Source: an uncultured Ruminococcus sp.
Lineage (GTDB): Bacteria > Bacillota > Clostridia > Oscillospirales > Ruminococcaceae
DNA length: 64,000 bases
Assembly (NCBI GenBank): GCA_934474025.1
Contig: CAKSMF010000007.1
Span: forward strand, 1 to 64,000
Direction of reading: 5' to 3'
Below are positions 52,314 to 60,007 of this stretch, piece by piece (position 1 is the stretch's first letter; each line of letters opens with the position of its first letter). The position numbers and the translations under genes are program-made. The notes beneath the pieces are model-generated. The model was not told where the DNA came from. It was given only the letters and a program-made list of their open reading frames with translations, and searched no databases.

Positions 52314-52324
52314 TATTTTTTTAC

Positions 52325-52369
52325 AAGGCACTATATAATCATAGAAATAATTATTGCTGTTAGTGCCTT
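52325..52369. ncRNA. Tandem hairpin element, copy 3
   Basis: Closing stem identical to copy 1 (AAGGCACTA 52325-52333, TAGTGCCTT 52361-52369), with a shorter loop. AATAATTATTGCTGT (52346-52360) matches copy 1 exactly up to the stem. TTT follows on the + strand. It ends ten bases from the 3' end of the NADAR gene. Confidence 0.5.
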
Positions 52370-52378
52370 TTTATTATG

Positions 52379-53011
52379 TCAGAAAACATTTTCAGTATGA
52401 AAATTAGTAAATTCTTCCTTATTGAATTTTGGAATACTTCCATACATATCAAGCATAAGTCTGATTATTGCAACTGATTTTGCCTGAGTATTTATACTTT
52501 TCTGAGGATTAAACTCTATATCTGTAAAATGATTGTAATTTCTGATTTCCTGAATTTCTTCATCATTAAGTGATTCTACTACAGCTTTAATATAGATATA
52601 GTCATAAAACAATGTTTTTGGAAAAAGAGGAAAAATCTCTCCATTATAATCAAAAGCTTTCAATTCACCATAGTTTTTTAAACGAGGGTCTTTTTTTGCA
52701 TCTTTCGGATAAACATTCAATAAATCTTTATAAGCACCTCCAAAAGCGAAAACTTTTGAACTCTGAAAAATATTTTCTAAAGTATAACCATTAAGTTTCA
52801 GATTAAAAGCACTAAGCTTTACTCCTAATGGATTTTTACTCTTTGTACTTACTTCAAGAGGAACAGCCTTATTATTTTTCAATATGGCATTATGCAGACT
52901 ATCAATAGATTTTTGTTTCTGTGATATTGCAAACCCCGGAAACCATTCAAAAGAATAATCTCTTACTTTTACTTTTCCATTACTTATATAATAAACGGGT
53001 CTTTCTGCCAT
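52379..53011 (-). CDS. NADAR-family protein (DarT1-associated antitoxin type)
   Basis: 210 residues matching the NADAR-containing family first noted beside DarT1 toxins: FEWFPGFAISQKQKSIDSLH (about 21-40), LGVKLSAFNL, ENIFQSSKVFAFGGAYKDLL (about 79-98), AKKDPRLKNYG, FPKTLFYDYIYIKAV and FTDIEFNPQKSINTQAKS. NADAR proteins remove ADP-ribose from nucleic acid or nucleotides; the E-x-x-FQSSK stretch is the family core. No DarT1 (DUF4433) toxin gene is adjacent or elsewhere in the window, so this is an orphan. It lies ten bases after the DUF1015 gene and upstream of the hairpin array and DUF2828 gene. Confidence 0.8.
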   Translation of the reverse strand: MAERPVYYISNGKVKVRDYSFEWFPGFAISQKQKSIDSLHNAILKNNKAVPLEVSTKSKNPLGVKLSAFNLKLNGYTLENIFQSSKVFAFGGAYKDLLNVYPKDAKKDPRLKNYGELKAFDYNGEIFPLFPKTLFYDYIYIKAVVESLNDEEIQEIRNYNHFTDIEFNPQKSINTQAKSVAIIRLMLDMYGSIPKFNKEEFTNFHTENVF

Positions 53012-53021
53012 ATCTGATACC

Positions 53022-54257
53022 TCATTCAGTAATTTTTCTTGCCTCTATATAGAATCTCTTATCTTCTGCGTGACCCATTGAAAAAGTTTTACGAGGAAGA
53101 GCTCCGTCCTGAATTACAGTAGGGAAAAGCTGTAATTTATTCATATCAGGAAGCACAAATGATATACCATTATGCTTTTCAGCTAACTTCTTAACTGTAT
53201 CTGCTCCATGAATATAATCAATTTTTCCTCCGTTTTTCTTGATATAAGAATCAAGGAAATTCTGAAGTGAACCAACTGAAAGATTAGAAGATTTATTATT
53301 TATATAAAGTTTCTTTTCTGTACCGTTATATGACATTATTGTGTACTGGTCGGAAACTTTGCTTTCAGAAAGGTCAAGTGCTGTAGTAAGTTCTGAAATA
53401 AGCTTATCGCAGTCAACATCATATACAAGTCTGTGAATTGCTTCAAATTTAAGAGCATCACTATAAAGATTAACTATTTCAACAAGAGCATATCTTGCAG
53501 GGTGATTTGATAAATCCTTATCCGGATTAGCTTTTTTAAGCTGTTCATAAAATTCCTTGGCAGTTGCAAGTGAATGGTTTCCGTCTCCCATAGCGAAAAG
53601 CAGAATATCATCAGTTTTATCACCGGCAAGATTACAAAGAGCAGAATTTACTTTTTCCTGTGCCTGCTCATCAAGGAGATATCCTTTTATACTGCCACCA
53701 TTCTGCATGAGTTCAAAATCATAAAGCTTTTGCATATTACCATTTGCAAGAGGTTCTATAACTGTATTATTCGGGTCATCAATAAGAATCATAATATGCG
53801 GAAGTTCAAGAACTGCTCCCTGACGTACTTTTATACGTGGCGGTATTCTTTCTATAACAGTAGCTTCTGTTGCACGTACCTGTGAAGTGCTTCCTTTTGA
53901 GAAATCATATTTTTCAAGGTCAATTGCTCCTACAATTCCCTGACGCAGAATACCATTGCTTTGAACTCTCTCAACATAAATCATAGCATTCTTATATTCC
54001 TTGAAAACGCCGTCAGAAATATATTTATCCATATAACTATGAATATTGTCAATTCTTTCTGAAACGTTGTCTTCTTCAAGATAAATTTCCGGAAGTATCA
54101 GATTAAGAGCAGACGGAGCATCACCTACAATATCAGTTACAGTTTTCCAATACTCTGGTTCACTGGTATACTGGTCACAAGCAATTACCGACCATTTATG
54201 CATATCCTGATTATTTGGTATAAGAATATCAGCATTTGTGAAAGCAGTTCTGTTCAT
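53022..54257 (-). CDS. DUF1015 family protein
   Basis: A 411-residue protein with the DUF1015 signature: DQYTSEPEYW (about 29-38), TVIERIPPRIKVRQGAVLELPH (about 134-155), LFAMGDGNHSLATAKEFYEQ (about 220-239) and NHPARYALVEIVNLYSDALKFEAIHR (about 250-275). DUF1015 proteins are often near serine/phosphoglycerate metabolism genes and a kinase-like role on serine has been proposed for relatives; function here is unproven. Second gene of the leftward operon, seven bases after maf. Confidence 0.88.
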   Translation of the reverse strand: MNRTAFTNADILIPNNQDMHKWSVIACDQYTSEPEYWKTVTDIVGDAPSALNLILPEIYLEEDNVSERIDNIHSYMDKYISDGVFKEYKNAMIYVERVQSNGILRQGIVGAIDLEKYDFSKGSTSQVRATEATVIERIPPRIKVRQGAVLELPHIMILIDDPNNTVIEPLANGNMQKLYDFELMQNGGSIKGYLLDEQAQEKVNSALCNLAGDKTDDILLFAMGDGNHSLATAKEFYEQLKKANPDKDLSNHPARYALVEIVNLYSDALKFEAIHRLVYDVDCDKLISELTTALDLSESKVSDQYTIMSYNGTEKKLYINNKSSNLSVGSLQNFLDSYIKKNGGKIDYIHGADTVKKLAEKHNGISFVLPDMNKLQLFPTVIQDGALPRKTFSMGHAEDKRFYIEARKITE

Positions 54258-54264
54258 AATAAAA

Positions 54265-54825
54265 TTACGCTCCTTTAATAAACATTTTTAATTCCTGATT
54301 AAGTCGTGATACAGGAAGTCCTACAACATTAAAGTAATCACCATTAATTCTTTCAATCAGCAAAGAACCTTTTCCCTGTATACCATAACCGCCGGCTTTA
54401 TCAAAAGGCTCACCAGTAGAAATATACCACTCAATATCTTCATTTGAAAGAGTACGGAAAGTCACTTCTGTAACCTCTGAAAAAGTCCTGATATTATCTC
54501 CGCAAACTATTGAGCAGGCAGTAATAACTTTATGATTTCTGCCGGAAAGCATTTCAAGATACTCCCGACATTGATTAATATTATTAGGTTTACCTAAAAT
54601 CTTATTATCAATAATTACTGTTGTATCACAACCAATAACTATATTTTCTGAAGAATATTCAACAGCTTTTGCCTTTATCAAAGAAAGATATTCTGAAGCT
54701 TTAAGCGGGTCTGTATTTTCCGGCAAAGTTTCATCAACATCTGTTGAAATACTTTCAAAATCTTCTGTAATAAGTTTCAAGAATTCACGCCGTCTCGGAG
54801 AAGAAGAGGCAAGTATTATCTTCAC
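54265..54825 (-). CDS. maf: Maf-like nucleotide pyrophosphatase
   Basis: Hydrolyses non-canonical nucleoside triphosphates (dTTP/UTP or modified pyrimidines) and affects septum formation. 186 residues. Maf signature ILASSSPRRREFL (3-15), KAKAVEYSSENIVIGCDTTV (about 55-74) with the catalytic Asp, and DKAGGYGIQGKGSLLIERINGDYFNVVGLP (about 143-172). I start at the GTG at 54825, about ten bases after AAAGGA; an upstream in-frame ATG has no site. First gene of the operon maf-DUF1015-NADAR-DUF2828. Confidence 0.92.
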   Translation of the reverse strand: MKIILASSSPRRREFLKLITEDFESISTDVDETLPENTDPLKASEYLSLIKAKAVEYSSENIVIGCDTTVIIDNKILGKPNNINQCREYLEMLSGRNHKVITACSIVCGDNIRTFSEVTEVTFRTLSNEDIEWYISTGEPFDKAGGYGIQGKGSLLIERINGDYFNVVGLPVSRLNQELKMFIKGA

Positions 54826-54849
54826 TTTTATATCACGTCCTTTATAAAA

Positions 54850-54878
54850 ACTATACCACATAATTATTATATTGTCAA
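54850..54878 (-). promoter_or_regulatory. Promoter of maf operon
   Basis: Minus-strand TTGACA (54873-54878), 17 bases, TATAGT (54850-54855). Confidence 0.7.
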
Positions 54879-54945
54879 GAATTTCTAAAAAAATATTGAT
54901 ATTAAAAAATTTATTGAAAATTCATGAAAAAATTTGCAGAAGTAC

Positions 54946-54974
54946 TTGAAAAATTTTTCAGGATAGTGTAAAAT
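54946..54974 (+). promoter_or_regulatory. Promoter of pgk
   Basis: TTGAAA (54946-54951), 17 bases, TAAAAT (54969-54974). A 7-bp leader hairpin (GTTGTTA/TAACAAC, 54986-55005) lies between it and the ribosome binding site. Confidence 0.65.
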
Positions 54975-55040
54975 AATATATGTAGGTTGTTAATTAAATA
55001 ACAACTGTTTATACATTTAATATGAAAGGATGTCATACCA

Positions 55041-56261
55041 ATGGCAGGATTAAACAAAGTTACTGTTGAAGACATTAATGTCACCGGCAGAAAAGTACTC
55101 GTAAGAGTAGATTTTAACGTTCCACTTAAGGACGGCGTTATTACTAACGACAATAGAATTCAGGCAGCTCTTCCTACAATCAACAAGCTTGTTGAAAATG
55201 GTGCTAAAGTTGTTCTTTGCTCACACCTCGGCAAACCTAAGAATGGTCCGGAAGCTAAGTTTTCACTCGCTCCGGCTGCTGCAAGACTTGCTGAACTTGT
55301 TAATACTAAGGTTGTTTTTGCTGCTGATGATACAGTAGTAGGCGAAAATGCAAAAAAAGCTGTTGCAGCTATGAATAACGGTGAAATCGTTGTTCTTGAA
55401 AATACAAGATTCCGTGGTGCAGAAGAAACTAAAAACGGTGAAGAATTCTCAAAGGAACTCGCTGACCTCGTTGACAACGAAGTTTTCGTTATGGACGCTT
55501 TCGGTTCTGCTCACCGTGCTCACGCTTCAACAGCAGGCGTTACAAAGTTTGTTAAAGAAACAGCTGTAGGTTACCTTATGCAGAAAGAAATCCAGTACCT
55601 TGGAAACGCTGTAGAAGTTCCTGAAAGACCTTTCGTTGCTATTCTTGGTGGTGCTAAGGTTGCAGATAAGCTTAATGTTATTTCAAACCTCCTTGAAAAG
55701 TGCGACACACTCATTATCGGTGGCGGAATGGCTTATACTTTCATCAAGGCTAACGGTGGCGAAATCGGCACATCACTCGTTGATGACGAAAAGCTCGACT
55801 ACTGCAAGGAAATGCTTGCTAAGGCTGAAAAACTCGGAAAGAAAATTCTTCTCCCTGTTGATACAACTGTAGCTTCTGCTTTCCCAAATCCAATTGATGC
55901 TGAAATCGAAGTAGAAAACGTTGCTTCTGATAAGATTCCAGCTGGCAAAATGGGTCTTGATATCGGTACTGAAACTCAGAAAATCTTTGCTGACGCTGTA
56001 AAATCTGCTAAAACTGTTGTTTGGAATGGTCCTATGGGCGTATTTGAAAATCCTATTCTTGCCAAGGGTACTATTGCTGTTGCTGAAGCTCTCGCTGAAA
56101 CAGATGCTACAACAATTATCGGTGGCGGTGACTCTGCTGCTGCTGTTATGCAACTCGGTTTCGCTGACAAGATGAGCCATATCTCAACTGGTGGCGGTGC
56201 TTCCCTCGAATACCTCGAAGGTAAAGTTCTTCCGGGCGTTGCTGCAATCGCTGAAAAGTAA
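55041..56261 (+). CDS. pgk: Phosphoglycerate kinase
   Basis: Glycolytic ATP formation from 1,3-bisphosphoglycerate. 406 residues. VLVRVDFNVPLKDG (about 19-32), LCSHLGKPKNG (about 58-68), FGSAHRAHAST (about 153-163), ILGGAKVADKL (about 202-212), VWNGPMGVFE (about 329-338) and the ATP-site GGGDSAAAV (about 360-368). Codon use is visibly more biased than in neighbours, as for a highly expressed gene. Followed by a 62-aa membrane ORF and tpiA. Confidence 0.97.
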   Translation: MAGLNKVTVEDINVTGRKVLVRVDFNVPLKDGVITNDNRIQAALPTINKLVENGAKVVLCSHLGKPKNGPEAKFSLAPAAARLAELVNTKVVFAADDTVVGENAKKAVAAMNNGEIVVLENTRFRGAEETKNGEEFSKELADLVDNEVFVMDAFGSAHRAHASTAGVTKFVKETAVGYLMQKEIQYLGNAVEVPERPFVAILGGAKVADKLNVISNLLEKCDTLIIGGGMAYTFIKANGGEIGTSLVDDEKLDYCKEMLAKAEKLGKKILLPVDTTVASAFPNPIDAEIEVENVASDKIPAGKMGLDIGTETQKIFADAVKSAKTVVWNGPMGVFENPILAKGTIAVAEALAETDATTIIGGGDSAAAVMQLGFADKMSHISTGGGASLEYLEGKVLPGVAAIAEK

Positions 56262-56276
56262 TTCTATATATCCAAA

Positions 56277-56302
56277 AAGGGCGGGTAGAAATATTCGCCC
56301 TT
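56277..56302 (+). terminator. Hairpin after pgk
   Basis: AAGGGCG and CGCCCTT flank a 12-base loop with only two T after it. It is a weak or partial terminator that may set the pgk:tpiA ratio. Confidence 0.5.
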
Positions 56303-56323
56303 ATATGCAGATGAGGTGTATAT

Positions 56324-56512
56324 ATGAAACTTAAAAGCATAATAAAAGAAAATTCTTCTGTTATACTTTTATCAACTGTGAGTTTTCTTTCCGGAATTAT
56401 TGCAGGAATACTACTCGCACCCATAAAAAAAGGTTTTACAATAGGTTGCAATAATGTGGCAACTAATTACAAAAACTGTAATATGAAAAATGATGACGAA
56501 GATTTATATTAA
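56324..56512 (+). CDS. 62-aa single-span membrane protein
   Basis: 62 residues: one membrane helix (about 12-33, SVILLSTVSFLSGIIAGILLA) and a Lys/Asn-rich polar tail with two Cys. It begins like the short DUF/YtxH-type membrane-anchored proteins, but I cannot assign a family. AGATGAGGTG precedes the ATG. It sits between two glycolytic genes, probably co-transcribed with tpiA. Confidence 0.6.
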   Translation: MKLKSIIKENSSVILLSTVSFLSGIIAGILLAPIKKGFTIGCNNVATNYKNCNMKNDDEDLY

Positions 56513-56532
56513 ATTAAAAGGAGTTTTTTTAA

Positions 56533-57309
56533 ATGAATAAGTCAACAAGAAAAGCTATTATTGCTGGTAACTGGAAAATGAACAAAACTCGTCCGGAAGC
56601 TAAGGAACTTCTTACAGCTATTAAACCTCTCGTTGCTAATGCTGAGGGTAATGTTGAAGTTATCGCTTGTGTACCTTTCACAAATCTTGAAACAGCTATC
56701 AACACAACAGCAGGCTCTAATGTAAAGATTGGTGCTGAAAATGTTCACTTTGAAAAGAGCGGTGCATTTACTGGTGAAATTTCTGCTGATATGCTTTCTG
56801 AACTCGGTGTTGAATATGTTGTAGTTGGTCACAGCGAAAGAAGACAGTATTTCGGCGAAACTGACCAGACTGTAAACAAGAGACTTCTTGCTGCTCTCGA
56901 GGGTGGTTTAAAGCCTATTCTCTGTGTCGGTGAAACTCTTGAACAGAGAGAACAGGGAGTTACTGAAGAAGTTATCGCTATGCAGACAAAAATTGCTTTA
57001 CAGGGTACTTGCCCTAAGTGCATAAAGAACGTTGTTATCGCTTATGAACCTGTTTGGGCTATCGGTACAGGTAAAGTTGCTACTCCGGAGCAGGCTCAGG
57101 AAGTTTGTGCATTTATCCGTAGAACTATTGCTGGTCTCTTCAATCAGGAAGTTGCAGACGGTATCACAATTCAGTACGGCGGTTCTATGAACGCTAAAAA
57201 CTGTGCTGAACTCCTTGCTAAACCTGATATTGACGGCGGTCTCATCGGTGGTGCTTCACTTAAGGCTGATGATTTCAATACAATCGTTCAGGCTGCTGTA
57301 AACGGCTGA
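56533..57309 (+). CDS. tpiA: Triosephosphate isomerase
   Basis: Interconverts DHAP and glyceraldehyde-3-phosphate. 258 residues. IIAGNWKMNKT (9-19, with Asn and Lys of the active site), the catalytic His in VVGHSERRQYFGE (about 96-108), the catalytic Glu in AYEPVWAIGTGKVA (about 172-185) and the phosphate loop YGGSMNAKN, GGLIGGASL. AAAAGGAG precedes the ATG. The structured element copy 2 starts right after its stop codon. Confidence 0.97.
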   Translation: MNKSTRKAIIAGNWKMNKTRPEAKELLTAIKPLVANAEGNVEVIACVPFTNLETAINTTAGSNVKIGAENVHFEKSGAFTGEISADMLSELGVEYVVVGHSERRQYFGETDQTVNKRLLAALEGGLKPILCVGETLEQREQGVTEEVIAMQTKIALQGTCPKCIKNVVIAYEPVWAIGTGKVATPEQAQEVCAFIRRTIAGLFNQEVADGITIQYGGSMNAKNCAELLAKPDIDGGLIGGASLKADDFNTIVQAAVNG

Positions 57310-57310
57310 T

Positions 57311-57461
57311 TTTAACAAGCATTAACAAAAATTTTCCCGCCTCTATAGGTGGCGAAATGTGTAAATTAGAACCTTAACGGCATTGGCGGGCGGAGATAAA
57401 TCACAGTCAGACATACACTGACTCATCAGTCTCCGTGAAATTAACGACTGTTGATTGAAAC
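57311..57461 (+). ncRNA. Copy 2 of a two-copy structured intergenic element
   Basis: A 151-base element homologous to 17323-17434. AGTCAG (57405-57410) and CTGACT (57418-57423) close the invariant loop ACATACA; GGAGAT (57392-57397) pairs with GTCTCC (57429-57434) outside it. This copy has about 40 extra bases, where CCCGCC (57336-57341) pairs with GGCGGG (57385-57390). One loop-closing pair is C-G here and T-A in copy 1. It is followed by two hairpins (57474-57500; AATCCTGC/GCAGGATT at 57513-57544) with weak T tracts. Probably an RNA family; identity unknown. Confidence 0.5.
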
Positions 57462-57473
57462 AACTATTTCTGA

Positions 57474-57544
57474 GTGGGTAAACATTTTTTGTTTGCCCAC
57501 TAATAAAATAATAATCCTGCTCCAAAATTTTTAATCGCAGGATT
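57474..57544 (+). terminator. Two hairpins downstream of structured element
   Basis: GTGGGTAAACA/TGTTTGCCCAC (57474-57500) and AATCCTGC/GCAGGATT (57513-57544). Neither has a long T run, so termination is partial at best. Confidence 0.45.
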
Positions 57545-57580
57545 CTCGTTTATTAGTTTTAATTAACTAACATTAAATTG

Positions 57581-57611
57581 GTTGGCATATAAACTTTGAA
57601 TATCTGCCAAC
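57581..57611 (+). promoter_or_regulatory. Leader hairpin before gpmI
   Basis: GTTGGCA and TGCCAAC flank a 17-base loop, 11 bases before the AAGGAGG ribosome binding site. Confidence 0.5.
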
Positions 57612-57638
57612 TGTAGAATATTAAGGAGGCTTATTACT

Positions 57639-59156
57639 ATGGCAAAAAAACCTGTAGCACTCATTATTATGGACGGCTTTGGCTATAACTCGTCTGATTA
57701 CGGCAATGCTATTGTTGCCGCAAAAACTCCAAACATTGACAAATACATGAATGGACCACATACACTTATCGGTGCAAGCGGTCTTAATGTAGGACTTCCA
57801 GACGGTCAGATGGGTAACTCTGAAGTTGGTCATACAAACATAGGAGCAGGAAGAATAGTTTATCAGATGCTTGTTAAAATTTCCAAAGACATTAAGGACG
57901 GAACTTTCTTTGAAAATAAAGTTCTTCTTGATGCTATGAAAAACTGCAAGGAAAAAAATTCTACTCTTCATTTAATGGGACTTCTTTCACCTGGTGGCGT
58001 TCACAGCCATATGGAACACCTTTTCGGTCTCGTTGAAATGGCTAAGAAAAATGGTCTTGACAAAGTATATATTCACGCATTCCTCGACGGAAGAGACGTT
58101 CCTCCGTCATCAGCAGCTGAATTTATGGAACAGACTGTTAACGAATTAAATAAAATCGGTCTCGGAAAAGTAGCTACAATCTCCGGACGTTTCTATGCTA
58201 TGGACAGAGACAACGCTTGGGACAGAGTTGAAAAAGCTTATTCCGCTATGGTTTACGGAGAGGGCGTTAAAGAATCTGACCCAGTACAAGCTATAAAGAA
58301 TTCATATGCAAATGAAGTTACTGACGAATTTATGCTTCCGACTGTAATTGACGGCGGTGAAAAAATTAAAGCTGATGACAGTGTTATCTTCTTTAATTTC
58401 CGTCCTGACCGTGCAAGACAGATTACAAGAGCTTTCGTTGACCCTGATTTCACAGGATTTGAAAGAAAGAATGGTTTCTTTAATCTTCACTTTGTATGCA
58501 TGGCACAATATGATGCTTCTATGCCAAATGTTACAGTGGCATATCCTCCGGAACAGCTTAAAATGACTCTCGGTGAATATCTCAGCAAATCAGGAAAAAC
58601 TCAGCTCCGTATTGCTGAAACTCAAAAATACGCTCATGTTACTTTCTTCTTCAATGGCGGTGAAGAAAAACAGTTTGAGGGTGAAGACAGAATCCTTATA
58701 AAGTCTCCTGATGTTGAAACATTTGACCTCAAGCCTGAAATGAGTGCTTATGAAGTTTGTGACGCTGTTGTAGATGCTATAAATTCTGATAAGTATGATG
58801 TTATCATTCTTAATTATGCCAACTGCGACATGGTAGGTCATACAGGAATATTTGATGCTGCTGTTAAAGCTGTTGAAGCTGTTGATACCTGCGTAGGAAG
58901 AATGGTTGATGCTATTCTTGCTAAGGGCGGTGCTGCTCTCATCACTGCTGACCACGGAAACGCTGATAAAATGTATGAACCAGATGGTAGCCCATTCACA
59001 GCACATACAACAAACCCTGTACCTCTTTTCTGTGTGGGTTATGATTGTGAACTCCGTGAAGGTGGTGTACTCGCAGACCTTGCACCAACAATGCTTGAAA
59101 TTCTTGAAATGCCACAGCCAGCGGAAATGACTGGTAAATCACTTATTAAAAAGTAA
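57639..59156 (+). CDS. gpmI: 2,3-Bisphosphoglycerate-independent phosphoglycerate mutase
   Basis: Converts 3- to 2-phosphoglycerate with two Mn ions. 505 residues. IIMDGFGYN (8-16, metal Asp), the phosphorylated Ser in GNSEVGHTNIGAGR (about 60-73), HSHMEHLFGL (about 121-130), DGRDVPPSS (about 151-159), FNFRPDRARQITRAF (about 252-266) and the C-terminal metal set TADHGNADKM and FTAHTTNPVP. AAGGAGG precedes the ATG. Confidence 0.96.
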   Translation: MAKKPVALIIMDGFGYNSSDYGNAIVAAKTPNIDKYMNGPHTLIGASGLNVGLPDGQMGNSEVGHTNIGAGRIVYQMLVKISKDIKDGTFFENKVLLDAMKNCKEKNSTLHLMGLLSPGGVHSHMEHLFGLVEMAKKNGLDKVYIHAFLDGRDVPPSSAAEFMEQTVNELNKIGLGKVATISGRFYAMDRDNAWDRVEKAYSAMVYGEGVKESDPVQAIKNSYANEVTDEFMLPTVIDGGEKIKADDSVIFFNFRPDRARQITRAFVDPDFTGFERKNGFFNLHFVCMAQYDASMPNVTVAYPPEQLKMTLGEYLSKSGKTQLRIAETQKYAHVTFFFNGGEEKQFEGEDRILIKSPDVETFDLKPEMSAYEVCDAVVDAINSDKYDVIILNYANCDMVGHTGIFDAAVKAVEAVDTCVGRMVDAILAKGGAALITADHGNADKMYEPDGSPFTAHTTNPVPLFCVGYDCELREGGVLADLAPTMLEILEMPQPAEMTGKSLIKK

Positions 59157-59162
59157 AAAAAC

Positions 59163-59193
59163 AACGGGCTGACGTAATAGTCAGCCTGTTATT
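59163..59193 (+). terminator. Hairpin after gpmI
   Basis: AACGGGCTGAC and GTCAGCCTGTT pair over 11 bp (one G-U) with a 6-base loop. Only TATTTAT follows, so some read-through into the 75-aa gene is likely. Confidence 0.6.
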
Positions 59194-59209
59194 TATCGGA
59201 GGTATTAAC

Positions 59210-59437
59210 ATGAACCCATTATCTTTGGTAAAGCTTAAACCTTTGCTTAAAAAGTTTAAAGAAGACCACCCGAAATTTCTTATGTTTGTACGAAAAGCAC
59301 TTCAGGAAGCCGATGAAAACAGCATTGTTGAAGTTAAGATAACAACCGCAGAAGGAAAAGAATATTTTACCAATATTAAAGTATCTGAAAATGATATGAA
59401 CCTTGTAAATGAAATGCGTAATATATTGCATTCTTAA
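59210..59437 (+). CDS. Hypothetical protein, 75 aa
   Basis: 75 residues, basic helical N-terminal half (SLVKLKPLLKKFKEDHPKFL) and a beta-rich C-terminal half (IVEVKITTAEGKEYFTNIKV). No signal peptide or membrane segment. A CGGAGG site precedes the ATG. No family recognised. Its stop overlaps the end of the convergent adenosyltransferase gene by four bases. Confidence 0.65.
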   Translation: MNPLSLVKLKPLLKKFKEDHPKFLMFVRKALQEADENSIVEVKITTAEGKEYFTNIKVSENDMNLVNEMRNILHS

Positions 59438-59940
59438 AATTCTATTCCTTTACGTGCTGAAATACCTTTGTTATACGGGTGACGAATTGCTTTTATTTCA
59501 CTTATATAATCAGCATTATCTGTAAATATTTCCGCCGGATTGCGTCCTGTCAGAATTATTTCCTTGTCTGAGTGGAGTATATGATTTTCGGCGGATTTTT
59601 TACTAATCATATTGAGATTATATGCATCAAGAAATTCATCAAGTATAATTACATCTGCATTATCGCTGAATATCTTTTCAAGTATCTTGTTATATTCAGA
59701 TATTAAGAATGCTTTTTCAGTATCAGTCATCTGAAAAACAAATTTATTGCATTTTTCACAACAAATATATTCTATTCCATCTATATTTTTTAAAATGTTA
59801 ACTTCAGAAGAACTGCCTTTTTTCAGGAACTGCACAAAGCATACTTTTAAACCTGCTCCCTTTGCTCTTATCGCAATCCCAATTGATGCAGTTGTTTTTC
59901 CTTTTCCGTCACCATGATAAATGTGTAAAATTTTTCTCAC
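59434..59940 (-). CDS. cobO: Cob(I)alamin/corrinoid adenosyltransferase (BtuR/CobA type)
   Basis: Transfers the adenosyl group of ATP to reduced corrinoid to make adenosylcobalamin. 168 residues. The unusual P-loop HGDGKGKTTASIGIAIRAKG (about 7-26), VCFVQFLKKG, VIILDEFLDAY (about 103-113) and ILTGRNPA (about 136-143) define the CobA/CobO/BtuR family. I start at the GTG at 59940, close after AAGG; a TTG at 59952 is the alternative. No other cobalamin genes are present, so salvage is likely. Confidence 0.85.
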   Translation of the reverse strand: MRKILHIYHGDGKGKTTASIGIAIRAKGAGLKVCFVQFLKKGSSSEVNILKNIDGIEYICCEKCNKFVFQMTDTEKAFLISEYNKILEKIFSDNADVIILDEFLDAYNLNMISKKSAENHILHSDKEIILTGRNPAEIFTDNADYISEIKAIRHPYNKGISARKGIEF

Positions 59941-59945
59941 CTGCC

Positions 59946-59974
59946 TTGACAAATCTGTTTTATGATATTATAAT
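59946..59974 (+). promoter_or_regulatory. Consensus promoter of HAD gene
   Basis: TTGACA (59946-59951), 17 bases, TATAAT (59969-59974). The -35 overlaps the start region of the divergent adenosyltransferase gene. Confidence 0.8.
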
Positions 59975-60007
59975 GTTTTTATATTTTAATAATAAGGAGT
60001 GTTGCAT

